Of a stretch of DNA of 64,000 nucleotides, positions 10,196 to 18,469 are shown piece by piece. The notes under the pieces were generated by a model. That model was not told the DNA's origin. It did no database searches and worked only from the letters and a program-made list of their open reading frames with translations. The translations under genes were made by a program, and so were the position numbers. Source of the DNA: an uncultured Clostridium sp. (lineage in GTDB: Bacteria > Bacillota > Clostridia > TANB77 > CAG-508); assembly GCA_900553985.1 (NCBI GenBank), contig USFW01000006.1, positions 1-64,000 of the forward strand. Direction: 5' to 3'. The stretch's first letter is position 1; each line of letters opens with the position of its first letter.

Positions 10196-11287
10196 TTAAA
10201 CATTAAATTTAAATAAAACAATATCACCATCTTGCATAATATATTCTTTTCCTTCTGACCTAACTAGTCCTTTTTCCTTAGCAGCTAACATATTTCCTTG
10301 CTCTACTAAATCTTTATATGAAACTACTTCTGCTCTAATAAATCCTCTTTCTATATCAGAATGAATTTTTCCAGCAGCTTGTGGTGCTTTTGTTCCTTTT
10401 TTAATTGTCCATGCTCTAACTTCTGGTTCTCCAGCAGTTAAAAATGACATTAATCCTAATAAGTCATAACTTCTTTTTATAACTTTATCTAATCCTGATT
10501 CTTCTAATCCTAATGCTTCTAACATTTCTTTTTTGTCGTCATCTTCTAAAGTTGATAAATCCTCTTCTATTTTTACACATAAAGGAATAACCTCTGCATT
10601 TTCTTTCTTAGCATATTCTTTTACTTCATGTACTAATTTGTCATTTTCTGCATCTTGAAGTTGTTCTTCTGATACATTTGCAATATATAAAATTGGTTTT
10701 GTTGTTAATAAAAACATATCTTTTACAATTGCTTTTTCATCTTCATTAAAGTTAATTGCTCTAGCAGATATACCTTTTTCTAAATTTTCTTTTATTTTTT
10801 CTAATACATCAATTTCTTCTTGATATTTTTTATCTGCTTTTAAGTTTTTTCTTGCTTTATCTAATCTTTTATTTACTGTTTCTATATCAGCAAAAATCAA
10901 TTCTAGGTTTATTGTTTCAATATCTCTTACTGGGTTTACATTCCCATCTACATGAACAACATTTGAATCTTCAAAACATCTTACAACTTCACAAATTGCA
11001 TCTGTTTCTCTTATATGAGATAAAAATTTATTTCCTAATCCTTCACCTTTACTTGCACCTTTTACTAATCCTGCAATATCAACAAATTCAATTACTGCAT
11101 GTGTAATTTTTTGTGGATTATACATTTTTGCTAATACATCTAATCTTTCATCAGGTACTGGTACTACTCCTACATTTGGCTCTATCGTACAAAATGGATA
11201 GTTTGCACATTCTGCTCCTGCTTTTGTTATACTATTAAATAATGTACTTTTTCCTACATTTGGTAAACCTACTATTCCTAGTTTCAT
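10196..11287 (-). CDS. ychF: Redox-regulated ATPase YchF (Obg family)
   Basis: Ribosome-associated Obg-like NTPase that prefers ATP. The protein opens KLGIVGLPNVGKSTLFN (P-loop), has the FVDIAGLVKGASKGEGLGNKFL switch region, a coiled insert around residues 130-170 and a C-terminal TGS domain ending MQDGDIVLFKFNV. An earlier in-frame ATG at 11308 exists, but AAGGAAGG sits seven bases before the ATG at 11287, giving the usual family N-terminus and 363 residues. Monocistronic as far as can be seen. Confidence 0.96.
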   Translation of the reverse strand: MKLGIVGLPNVGKSTLFNSITKAGAECANYPFCTIEPNVGVVPVPDERLDVLAKMYNPQKITHAVIEFVDIAGLVKGASKGEGLGNKFLSHIRETDAICEVVRCFEDSNVVHVDGNVNPVRDIETINLELIFADIETVNKRLDKARKNLKADKKYQEEIDVLEKIKENLEKGISARAINFNEDEKAIVKDMFLLTTKPILYIANVSEEQLQDAENDKLVHEVKEYAKKENAEVIPLCVKIEEDLSTLEDDDKKEMLEALGLEESGLDKVIKRSYDLLGLMSFLTAGEPEVRAWTIKKGTKAPQAAGKIHSDIERGFIRAEVVSYKDLVEQGNMLAAKEKGLVRSEGKEYIMQDGDIVLFKFNV

Positions 11288-11426
11288 TTTCTTCCTTCCT
11301 TTTTTCATAATTTTTCATTTGATATTTTATCATATTAGTTTTTTTTAGTCAAATTTATTTTTTAGTATATTAAACACTAGCAAACCATATTAAACTTTCA
11401 AAAATCACTAATTCTATATAATCAAA

Positions 11427-11478
11427 AAGCAAGTTAATAGGATATAACTTTAATAAAGCTTTTCCTATTAACTTGCTT
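11427..11478 (-). terminator. Strong terminator after spoIIQ
   Basis: AAGCAAGTTAATAGGA and TCCTATTAACTTGCTT form a perfect 16-pair stem with a 20-base loop, followed on the minus strand by TTTTTGATT. It ends the spoIIA-spoIID-spoIIQ run. Confidence 0.9.
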
Positions 11479-11509
11479 AAATCTTCTTCATATCTATAAA
11501 CTAATCCTT

Positions 11510-12352
11510 TTATTTTATAAAATTACTTGGATTTACCGGCATAGAATCTTTTAATATTTCAAAATGTAAATGTGGTTCATCTGCTATTTCAAACACTGCT
11601 GTATTTCCAACAGTTCCTAATGATTGACCTTTTTCTACTTTCTCGCCTTCTACAACAAATTCAGATGTCAATAAATTTGCATATACAGTTTTATATCCAC
11701 TTGCATGTTCAACAACTATTGTCAATCCATATCTTGGATCATTTTTTATTGTTTTAACTGTTCCTTTTTCTGCTGATTTTACTACTGTTGTTTTATCTGC
11801 TTTAATATCTATCCCACTATGTGTAACCCATTCCTGAAGTGTTTCAGAATATACTAAGTTTTCTTGTGCATATTCTTTTGATATTTCTCCTTCTACTGGC
11901 TTAGCAAATTTTAATTCTACTTTTTCTTCTTTTACTTCTTTTTTTTCTTCTTTTTTATCATTTGATGTTGTATTTGTTTTCTTGTTTATTGTCACATTTT
12001 TATTAGTATTTGTTACTACTTTATTTTCTGTACTTGTATTTGTAGCTTTAGTATTTACTTCATTACTTGCTACATTATTTACATTTGTATTACTTTCATT
12101 TTTTGATTCTTCAACTGTTTTCCCAAATTCTGTACTAGCACTTTCTGTTTCTTTATTTTCCCTATCTAGTGCTTCTGTCATTTGCCCTAAGGTCATAGTT
12201 TCATTTTTAACATCATTACTTATTTTATTACTATATATTAATAATGCTATTATTAATATTGCAACAACTGATATTCCTATTATGCTATATAGTAAAATTT
12301 TGTCATTAACATTTTTTTCTTTATTAGACTTTAAATTTAATTTTCTTTTCAT
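11510..12352 (-). CDS. spoIIQ: SpoIIQ-like M23 (LytM) family forespore protein
   Basis: In sporulating Clostridia SpoIIQ sits in the forespore membrane and meets SpoIIIAH across the intermembrane space, forming the feeding-tube channel. The protein has one membrane helix (about 20-42 from the chosen start), a Thr/Asn/Lys-rich linker and a C-terminal LytM domain with HSGIDIKAD and EPHLHFEIL, so both halves of the zinc site (HxxxD and HxH) are present. ATG at 12352 is preceded by AAGGAGGAGTAT; the upstream in-frame ATG at 12412 has no such site. Position next to spoIID supports spoIIQ over a housekeeping endopeptidase. Confidence 0.85.
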   Translation of the reverse strand: MKRKLNLKSNKEKNVNDKILLYSIIGISVVAILIIALLIYSNKISNDVKNETMTLGQMTEALDRENKETESASTEFGKTVEESKNESNTNVNNVASNEVNTKATNTSTENKVVTNTNKNVTINKKTNTTSNDKKEEKKEVKEEKVELKFAKPVEGEISKEYAQENLVYSETLQEWVTHSGIDIKADKTTVVKSAEKGTVKTIKNDPRYGLTIVVEHASGYKTVYANLLTSEFVVEGEKVEKGQSLGTVGNTAVFEIADEPHLHFEILKDSMPVNPSNFIK

Positions 12353-12428
12353 ATACTCCTCCTTAAATACTTTATTATTACAAGTATTTCCTTTTTTTAG
12401 AAGAATATACATATTTATTATATTTTAA

Positions 12429-13454
12429 TTATAATTCGTTTATACTTTTTATCTCTATTCCTGCATAAAAATGTTTTATTATTTCTTCATAATTTTTACC
12501 TTGCTTAGCCATACTATCTGCACCTGTTTGACTCATTCCTACTCCGTGTCCATATCCTTTAACTTTAAATATTACTCTATCTTTTTCTTTTATTATTTCG
12601 AAATTGGTAGACCTAAGTCCTAAAATACTTCTTGCTTCTGTTCCTGATATATTAATATTTCCAAGTTTTACTGTTTTTACTCTTTTACTGTCTGTATATT
12701 CTAATATTTTGATTTCTTCATTATCTTCAAAATTTATTTTTACATCTGAATATTTCTCTTTCAGTTTATTTAATAATTCATCATTTGTTAAACTAACTTC
12801 TGAATTAAATTGATTATATGTATCTTCTCCTGATGTTTCTACTATTTGCAAATATGGTAAATCACTTCCTCCTCCCCATACATTTACAGGAAGTTCAGTT
12901 ATACCTCCACTATTCGAATGAAAAAAAGCATTAATTGGTTGGTTATTATATGTTATTATTTTTCCATTGGTTGAATTAACTGCTGTTTCTATTTTACTCC
13001 AATTTTCTTCTCTTTTTCCTTCTTCCCATCTTTCTAGTCTTTTATCTTTATCTATCCATGCTTGACAACAGTTAGAATCATCACATATATCTGCATTTGG
13101 ATGTTTTTTATTATTTATTTTATATACTGTATATGTTCTTGCAACAATTGCTTGTGCTTTCAATGCCTCTATATGAAAGTCTGCTGGCATTTCAGCTGAA
13201 ACTACATTACATAAGTATGTGTCTAATTCTACTTCTTCTATTTCTCCTGTCTTTGAATGTAATAATTTTATTTTTCCATATTTATTATATTGATATTTTT
13301 CCTTATTTTCATTATTTTTTACATTTTCTTCTTTTTCTTGAATTTGAGACTTTTGTTCTGTATTTTCTACTTTTGTCATAGTTTTAGTTAAAATTGCTGG
13401 TAAAATAAAACATATTATTAAAAATGTAAATAAATAAATCAAAACATTTTTCAT
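12429..13454 (-). CDS. spoIID: Stage II sporulation protein D (SpoIID amidase/lytic transglycosylase)
   Basis: Peptidoglycan-degrading enzyme that drives engulfment. It has an N-terminal membrane helix (KNVLIYLFTFLIICFIL), then the SpoIID domain with LDTYLCNVVSAEMPADFHIEALKAQ in two parts, ARTYTVYK, NAFFHSNSGG and the C-terminal KGYGHGVGMSQTGA signature. The internal CC of SNCCQAW is typical of clostridial forms. The start is uncertain: ATG 13496 lacks a ribosome binding site, and ATG 13454 has AAGGAAGTGATG about 10-15 bases upstream and gives a conventional signal anchor, so I prefer it. It follows sigF. Confidence 0.92.
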   Translation of the reverse strand: MKNVLIYLFTFLIICFILPAILTKTMTKVENTEQKSQIQEKEENVKNNENKEKYQYNKYGKIKLLHSKTGEIEEVELDTYLCNVVSAEMPADFHIEALKAQAIVARTYTVYKINNKKHPNADICDDSNCCQAWIDKDKRLERWEEGKREENWSKIETAVNSTNGKIITYNNQPINAFFHSNSGGITELPVNVWGGGSDLPYLQIVETSGEDTYNQFNSEVSLTNDELLNKLKEKYSDVKINFEDNEEIKILEYTDSKRVKTVKLGNINISGTEARSILGLRSTNFEIIKEKDRVIFKVKGYGHGVGMSQTGADSMAKQGKNYEEIIKHFYAGIEIKSINEL

Positions 13455-13532
13455 TTTTATTACATCACTTCCTTTGAGGATAGTCTTTATCTTCATCTTT
13501 CAAATCTTACTTTTTTGCAGAATCTATTAGAC

Positions 13533-14284
13533 TCAAACGCTGATTTTTGTCTCCGACCCCAAAATCATTTCTTTCATATTATTTAGTATTCTCTTTTCTA
13601 GTCTTGAAACTTGAACCTGTGTTATTCCTAAAATTTTTGCTACTTGTGTCTGTGTTTTTTCTTTGTAAAATCTCAATAGTATAATTTCTTTATCTCGTGG
13701 TTCTAACACACTTATAATTTTTTCTAATGTTATTTTATTTGTTATTATTTCTTCTTCATCTCTATTGTTTGAAAGTCTTTCTATTAAGTTTATGCTATTT
13801 CCATCTTTATTATCTCTATAATATGTATTATCTATTGATTCTACTGTATTTGTTGCTTCTAATGCTAACGAAATATCTTCCTTTGATATTTTTAGTTTTT
13901 TTGATATTTCTTCTATTGATATTTCTTCTCCTTTTTTATAAAAATACTCTTTTTGCAGTTCTTTTACTTTTACTCCTAATTCTTTTATTCCTCTACTTAC
14001 TTTTATTGGGCCATCATCTCTAATATATCTTTTTATTTCTCCTATCATATATGGAACTGCATATGTTGATAATTTAACATCATAATTTGTATCAAATCTT
14101 TTTATTGATTTTATAAATCCTATACACCCAATTTGATATAAATCCTCTAAATCATATCCTCTTCCATTGAAGCGTTTTACTATACTCCATATAAGCCCGA
14201 TTATTGTCTCTTATTATTCTTTCCATTTCAAATTTGTCTCCGACTTTGGGCTTTTTTTATTGCCTCTACACTATTTTCGAACAT
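13533..14284 (-). CDS. sigF: Forespore RNA polymerase sigma factor SigF, with two apparent +1 recoding sites at CGG
   Basis: First compartment-specific sigma factor of the forespore, held by SpoIIAB and freed by SpoIIAA. The start ATG at 14284 is 24 bases after spoIIAB with TAGGGAG upstream. The frame opens MFENSVEAIKKAQS and meets CGG (14240-14242); skipping C gives GDKFEMERIIRDNN, then a second CGG (14197-14199); skipping C again gives GLIWSIVKRF, DLYQIGCIG (region 2) and the rest to 13533. The joined product is 249 residues, normal for SigF, with conserved Gly at both joins. Without the shifts region 2 is lost. The C-terminus MILGSETKISV is encoded by a copy of the GGGGTCGGAGAC repeat. Confidence 0.9.
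13541..13569. repeat. GGGGTCGGAGAC repeat, copy over the end of sigF
   Basis: TGATTTTTGTCTCCGACCCC plus AAAATCAT on the plus strand, the same 28 bases that form both arms of the element at 6042-6170. It is read in frame as the last residues of SigF (ILGSETKIS), so the repeat has apparently replaced the original 3' end of the gene. Confidence 0.8.
14197..14199 (-). other. CGG +1 recoding site 2 in sigF
   Basis: The frame after site 1 reads GAC AAT AAT CGG GCT; homology continues as AAT AAT (C) GGG CTT ATA TGG, giving NNGLIWSIVKRF as in other clostridial SigF. Exactly 14 codons separate the two sites. Confidence 0.85.
14240..14242 (-). other. CGG +1 recoding site 1 in sigF
   Basis: The zero frame reads CAA AGT CGG AGA CAA ATT TGA, stopping three codons on. 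Skipping the C gives CAA AGT GGA GAC AAA, i.e. AQSGDK, matching the conserved (A/S)Q-x-GD motif at the start of SigF proteins. CGG is codon 15. Confidence 0.85.
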
Positions 14285-14308
14285 TTTTCTCCCTACTTTA
14301 CTTTTAGT

Positions 14309-14791
14309 TTACTCTTTTGTAAGCATTGCAAATTCATCATCTTCATCGTCTTCTTCTACTTTATTTTTTATTTTTTTGGTCATTGTTATTTTTGTCCCTA
14401 GTCCTACTACTGATTCAATTTCGACTGAATCCATAAAACTTTCCATTATAGTAAATCCCATTCCTGACCTTTCTAGATTAGGTTTTGTTGTATATAGTGG
14501 TTCTTTGGCAATATCTATATTTTCAATTCCTTTTCCTTTGTCTGATATTTCTATTATTATTTCATTTTCCCTTAGTCTAGCAAATACTTTTACAATTCCT
14601 TGTTTTCTTTCATATCCATGAATAATAGAATTTGTAACTGCCTCAGATACAGCTGTTTTTATATCTGCTAGTTCTTCTATTGTTGGGTCTAATTGAGATG
14701 CAAATGCTGCTACTGAAATTCTTGCAAAAGCTTCATTTGCTGATTTGCTTATAAATTCTATTTTCATTTCATTATCATACTCATTTTTCAT
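14309..14791 (-). CDS. spoIIAB: Anti-sigma F factor and serine kinase SpoIIAB
   Basis: Binds SigF and phosphorylates SpoIIAA. The 160-residue GHKL-type kinase shows the N box [14 protein letters not shown], the G1 box [11 protein letters not shown] and the G2 box [16 protein letters not shown]. There is a short acidic C-terminal tail ([15 protein letters not shown]). ATG follows GGAAGG at about 11 bases. It sits between spoIIAA (a 192-base gap, longer than usual) and sigF (24 bases). An in-frame internal ATG eight codons later would give a start closer to the classical one. Confidence 0.96.
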   Translation of the reverse strand: MKNEYDNEMKIEFISKSANEAFARISVAAFASQLDPTIEELADIKTAVSEAVTNSIIHGYERKQGIVKVFARLRENEIIIEISDKGKGIENIDIAKEPLYTTKPNLERSGMGFTIMESFMDSVEIESVVGLGTKITMTKKIKNKVEEDDEDDEFAMLTKE

Positions 14792-14983
14792 TTTAAATAT
14801 TTCCTTCCCTTAATGTTTTATGTTGAATTAATACTTATTTTTACTTTTTTGTAAAGTTAAAAATTTTTATAGTAGTTTCATACAAAAGATAATATTCAAC
14901 TTTATTTTTCTTTCTAATATTTTACTTTCATAACTTTATTTATATTTATTTTTTACTTTTTATATTTGTAAAAAGTAATTTCA

Positions 14984-15295
14984 TTAAATTGTAGTTGTAG
15001 GTATTAATTTTAATATTCCACTCATTTCAAAAATTCTCTTTACACTACTTGTTAAATTAGTTAATTCTAATTTTCCTCCTAGCATTTTTACAAATTTGTA
15101 TCTTCCTATAATTAGTCCGATTCCTGCACTATCCATGAAAGAAACACTATCAAAATCAAATACAACTCTTTTAGGCATATATCTTTCAATTTCATAATCA
15201 GCCCTCCTTCTTATCTTTTGAACTGAAAAATCATCAATTTCATCTGTAATTTTAAATACTAATAGCTTGTCCTCTTTGTAATAATTAGATTCCAT
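14984..15295 (-). CDS. spoIIAA: Anti-sigma F factor antagonist SpoIIAA
   Basis: STAS-domain protein that in its unphosphorylated form displaces SigF from SpoIIAB. The 103-residue product has the phosphorylation motif FMDSAGIGLIIGRYK; the Ser after Asp is the residue phosphorylated in Bacillus SpoIIAA and is kept. The C-terminal half SVKRIFEMSGILKLIP is typical. Very good ribosome binding site (AAGGGGAGG, seven bases before ATG). First gene of the spoIIA operon. Confidence 0.96.
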   Translation of the reverse strand: MESNYYKEDKLLVFKITDEIDDFSVQKIRRRADYEIERYMPKRVVFDFDSVSFMDSAGIGLIIGRYKFVKMLGGKLELTNLTSSVKRIFEMSGILKLIPTTTI

Positions 15296-15486
15296 ACTAG
15301 CCTCCCCTTAAAATTTATATTGATATTATATACTCTTTTACATTTTTTTCCAAGAGAGAAAAATAAGAAGTTTTGTCTAAACTAGTCTATTTTCTATAAT
15401 TATAGCTTTAATTTTTATTCTATTGAGAAATATTGGTTTTATAGACAAAAACAAAAATTAGAAAATCAAAAAATCTATGCAATAAA

Positions 15487-15566
15487 AGGTCACTTTTACT
15501 TGTTGTATACGAAAAAATCTTATATACGCCAAGATAAAAGTCGATTTTTCCTATACAATAAAAAAA
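15487..15566. repeat. GTATACGAAAAAATC hairpin repeat, copy 1
   Basis: About 80 bases beginning AGGTCACTTTTACTTGTTGT and ending GATTTTTCCTATACAATAAA. The two halves are near reverse complements, so it can fold on itself. A copy about 90% identical by eye is at 32754-32834, and a diverged inverted copy follows here at 15596-15680. Both good copies end directly at a terminator hairpin. No ORF. Confidence 0.65.
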
Positions 15567-15600
15567 AGCATGATTATTTTTTATTTACATGCTCTTTTTT
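15561..15600 (-). terminator. Terminator after ytfJ
   Basis: AAAAAAAGCATG, a 15-base AT loop, CATGCTCTTTTTT. A short GC-bearing stem with U-tracts on both sides, downstream of ytfJ on the minus strand and upstream of spoIIAA. Confidence 0.7.
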
Positions 15601-15680
15601 ATTGTAGATGAAATATCATCTTTTATTTTGACCCTATATAGGATTTTCTATGCAATACTTTTCTTATTCGTATATATGAC
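15596..15680. repeat. Diverged inverted copy of the GTATACG hairpin repeat
   Basis: TTTTTATTGTAGATGAAATA followed by ATCTTTTATTTTGACCCTAT aligns with the reverse complement of the copy at 15487-15566 (TTTTTATTGTATAGGAAAAA, GACTTTTATCTTGGCGTATA) with scattered substitutions. With copy 1 it fills most of the 415-base gap between spoIIAA and ytfJ; I see nothing else in the gap apart from the terminator. Confidence 0.5.
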
Positions 15681-15709
15681 TTTTCTATTTAATACTTTTT
15701 TCTAAAATT

Positions 15710-16258
15710 TTATTCATCATCATCTATTGTTTCGTCATATTCAAATTCATATGTTATCTCTTCAGGCTCTTTTTCTATCTTTTCTTTCTTTTTTATATTT
15801 ATATTTTTTTCTTTTTCTTCATTATTTGATTCATTATTTTGCATTTTATTTTGTAAACATTGATTTAATGCATTACTAGCTTTTTCCATTAAATCAGGCA
15901 TATAATCTAATAGTTTATCAAGAGATGATGTATGATTTACTGGCATTAATTTTACATTGTTTTCTTGAATTACTAAAAAAGCTATTGGATTTATTGTAAC
16001 TCCGGCTCCAGAACCACCTCCAAATGGCAATCTATATTGAACTTGCTCTTCTTTTTCTTTTTTTGTGTATTCATCAACAGTTTCTCCTTTAAATTCACTT
16101 CCACCTGCTGCAAATCCAAAAGATACTTTTGATATTGGTATAATAACAATATTATTAGAAGTTTCAATAGGTTCTCCTATAATTGTATTTACATCTATCA
16201 TATCTTGTATACTATTCATAGCCGTAGTCATAAGACCTTCTATTGGATGTTCGCTCAT
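15710..16258 (-). CDS. ytfJ: Spore protein YtfJ/GerW family
   Basis: YtfJ (GerW) is a forespore-made protein needed for normal germination in Bacillus. The 182-residue protein begins EHPIEGLMTTAMNSIQDMID, followed by the family block VIIPISKVSFGFAAGGSEF and PFGGGSGAGVTINPIAFLV, all hallmarks. The C-terminal 50 residues are a Lys/Glu-rich tail that is not part of the family core. Its start overlaps the upstream DUF2953 gene by 47 bases, so the two are translationally linked. ATG after AAGGAAAG. Confidence 0.93.
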   Translation of the reverse strand: MSEHPIEGLMTTAMNSIQDMIDVNTIIGEPIETSNNIVIIPISKVSFGFAAGGSEFKGETVDEYTKKEKEEQVQYRLPFGGGSGAGVTINPIAFLVIQENNVKLMPVNHTSSLDKLLDYMPDLMEKASNALNQCLQNKMQNNESNNEEKEKNINIKKKEKIEKEPEEITYEFEYDETIDDDE

Positions 16259-16886
16259 GTTTATTCACTTTCCTTTCTTTATTTAATACATATATTATAT
16301 TTATAATATGTATCATTTTCATTTCAAATATACCAGATATTAGTATTTCTAATATATTTTGGTTCAAGTATATTGGTTCTACTATATATTTTTGTTTTTC
16401 TGCATTAGTTATTTTTTTCATAAGGATTATTGATATGATTGAACTTATTATCGGAATTATCATAGATGTAAAAAATGCATTTTCTGTTCCTATTTTGATT
16501 TTTAAGTTCAACTTATTTACTTGTATATCTGAAAAATGTTTTAAAATTTCTTTCTTTATCTTATTTTTCAAAAAACTTTCTTCTTTCAAACCTTTTTTAT
16601 TTATTCTCTTATTTCTCTCCAAAACTAATTTTTCATTATTTAGGTTGAATTTTAATATTGATATTTTGTTAAGTATTATTATTTTATAATTATCACTAAT
16701 GTACATTTTTTTATTAGCTTTGATTTTTAAATTTTTAACTTCTATACTTATTTTTGCTTTTGCTATTATTATTGTTATTATTAAAACTATTAATAATATT
16801 GTTAATAAACATAAAAGAAAAACCAATATATATCCCCCCTTTGTAGGATTTATATTAGTTTTTCCATTTTTTTCTTTTTTAATCAT
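16212..16886 (-). CDS. DUF2953 membrane-associated protein
   Basis: The 224-residue protein has an N-terminal membrane helix (about 16-45), a Lys-rich middle with ILKHFSDIQVNKLNLKIKIG, and two more hydrophobic stretches. The order scpA, DUF2953, ytfJ is common in Clostridia, and the sequence KIGTENAFFTSMIIPIISSI fits DUF2953, whose function is unknown. The last 15 codons overlap the start of ytfJ in another frame. Assignment rests mainly on order and topology. Confidence 0.7.
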   Translation of the reverse strand: MIKKEKNGKTNINPTKGGYILVFLLCLLTILLIVLIITIIIAKAKISIEVKNLKIKANKKMYISDNYKIIILNKISILKFNLNNEKLVLERNKRINKKGLKEESFLKNKIKKEILKHFSDIQVNKLNLKIKIGTENAFFTSMIIPIISSIISIILMKKITNAEKQKYIVEPIYLNQNILEILISGIFEMKMIHIINIIYVLNKERKVNKHERTSNRRSYDYGYE

Positions 16887-16970
16887 TCTATTATTATATA
16901 CTATATAAATTTAGTCCTTATTTTATATAATAATCACCCTCTGTCTTTAAAAAAACTGTTATAACCTTGC

Positions 16971-17732
16971 TTATCTATTTTTACTACTTTCCTTGTTTAA
17001 TTCTACATTTATATCACCAAAAAGTTCTTCTTGTTTTGTTTGCACCTTACTTCTTCTAGACATTTCTAATAGTCCACTAAAAGCCGTTACAACTTCTTGC
17101 TTATTGCGTTTTTTTAATGAATAAAATTTATTAAATACAAATCTTTTTTGTTTTACTAAAATCTTATACATTTCTTTTACTTTACTTGCTACTGTATAAT
17201 TATCTGTTATTGCAATTTTTTCTATATTTTTAGCATTTTGATTTATTTTTTGCCTATTTCTTTCAACTAAATTTTTATATATTGTTGGTATAACTAAATT
17301 ATTATATTCTTTTTCTATTTTTTGCTTTGGTAATTCTATTTCTTCTTGATTTTTATAATATCTATTAGAATTTTCTAAGTATTGCTCTTTTAATGTCTTA
17401 CTTATCTCCTTGAATTTTTTATATTCTATTATTCTCCTTATAAGTTCTTCTTCTGTTAATTCTTCTTCTTCCTCTTCTTGCTTTGGTAACAATTTTTTAG
17501 ATTTTAGAAATAATAATGTAGATGCCATTACTAAAAATTCACTGGCTATTTCTAAATCCATACTTTCCATTTGTCTTAAATATTCTATATATTGTTCTGT
17601 TATTTCACTTAAATTTATGTCATATATATTCATTTTATTTTTTTCAATTAAGTGACATAATAAATCAAGTGGCCCTTCAAAGTTCTCTATTTTTATGGCA
17701 TATTTTTTAGTTTCTAATGTTAATATCGACAT
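16971..17732 (-). CDS. scpA: Segregation and condensation protein A (kleisin of SMC complex)
   Basis: Kleisin that bridges the heads of the SMC dimer during chromosome condensation. The 253-residue protein has the N-terminal signature IENFEGPLDLLCHLIEKNKM, then ASEFLVMASTLLFLKSKKLLP, an acidic linker EEEEEELTEEE and the C-terminal winged-helix segment KQEVVTAFSGLLEMSRRSKV. ATG after AGGGAG. It is 24 bases after recX. Its usual partner scpB is not next to it; the gene downstream is DUF2953. Confidence 0.95.
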   Translation of the reverse strand: MSILTLETKKYAIKIENFEGPLDLLCHLIEKNKMNIYDINLSEITEQYIEYLRQMESMDLEIASEFLVMASTLLFLKSKKLLPKQEEEEEELTEEELIRRIIEYKKFKEISKTLKEQYLENSNRYYKNQEEIELPKQKIEKEYNNLVIPTIYKNLVERNRQKINQNAKNIEKIAITDNYTVASKVKEMYKILVKQKRFVFNKFYSLKKRNKQEVVTAFSGLLEMSRRSKVQTKQEELFGDINVELNKESSKNR

Positions 17733-17755
17733 CTTTTTCTCCCTTAGTTTATATT

Positions 17756-18199
17756 TTATTCTTCCATTGCTTTATTTATATTTTCTGATTTATATCCTTT
17801 TTTCAGTAAATATTGTCTTATATCTTCTTTTTCCATTGAAGGTGATTTTTTATAGAAAATATTATTGGCTGATTTTATTTCATACTCTTCCATTTCTTCT
17901 CTGTTTTCATACATATACTCGTCAACATCGTTTTTATTTATTCCTTTGCTCATTAGCTTATATTTTACTTCTCTTATTGATAAATTTTTTAATATTTTAA
18001 AGTTGTTTATTGTCTTTTCGATATATTCTTTGTCGTCAATGTATTTTGCCTCTTTTAAGTATTGTATAATGTCTTCTAATAAATTTTCTTCTATGGATTT
18101 TGAAAATTTATTTCTTATTTCATTTTCACTTCTTTTTTTGTATAAAATATATTTTAAAAGTCTAATTTTTTCTCTATCAAATTCTTCTATTGTATACAT
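17756..18199 (-). CDS. recX: Regulatory protein RecX
   Basis: RecX inhibits RecA filament extension. The 147-residue protein shows the tandem three-helix repeats of the family: REKIRLLKYILYKKRSENEI, then YLKEAKYIDDKEYIEKTINN and IREVKYKLMSKGINKNDVDE, with a last repeat QYLLKKGYKSENINKAM. It is shorter than many RecX proteins but contains the core repeats. It lies directly upstream of scpA. Start is plausible, though no strong ribosome binding site is visible beyond GGAAATG-like sequence. Confidence 0.85.
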   Translation of the reverse strand: MYTIEEFDREKIRLLKYILYKKRSENEIRNKFSKSIEENLLEDIIQYLKEAKYIDDKEYIEKTINNFKILKNLSIREVKYKLMSKGINKNDVDEYMYENREEMEEYEIKSANNIFYKKSPSMEKEDIRQYLLKKGYKSENINKAMEE

Positions 18200-18360
18200 T
18201 TTTCATTTCCTTTTTTATTTTTTCTTCTATATTTTACTATATATTTTTTATAATATCAACTAAATATTTTTTATTTAATTAATAATAAAACTCTCTTTAA
18301 TATTTTTATATTTAAATTTTTTTAATCTTAGAAATATAATAAAACATATAATTTATGCAA

Positions 18361-18396
18361 TAAAAAACATAGCAATTTCATATTAATTTTGCTATG
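18361..18396 (-). terminator. Terminator after mscS
   Basis: CATAGCAA and TTGCTATG pair around a 13-base loop, with TTTTTTA following on the minus strand. The rest of the gap 18199-18470 is AT-rich with no feature I can support. Confidence 0.65.
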
Positions 18397-18469
18397 CATT
18401 ATTTTTATTTAATTTAATATATTATAATATTTTATATTTACAATAATTTTCCTCTTTTAATAACATCTT

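Noticed and set aside
14231..14250. A copy of the GGGGTCGGAGAC repeat at the start of sigF
   Set aside because: Only about 12 bases (GTCGGAGACAAA) match, and they encode the expected SGDK motif, so coincidence is more likely than insertion.
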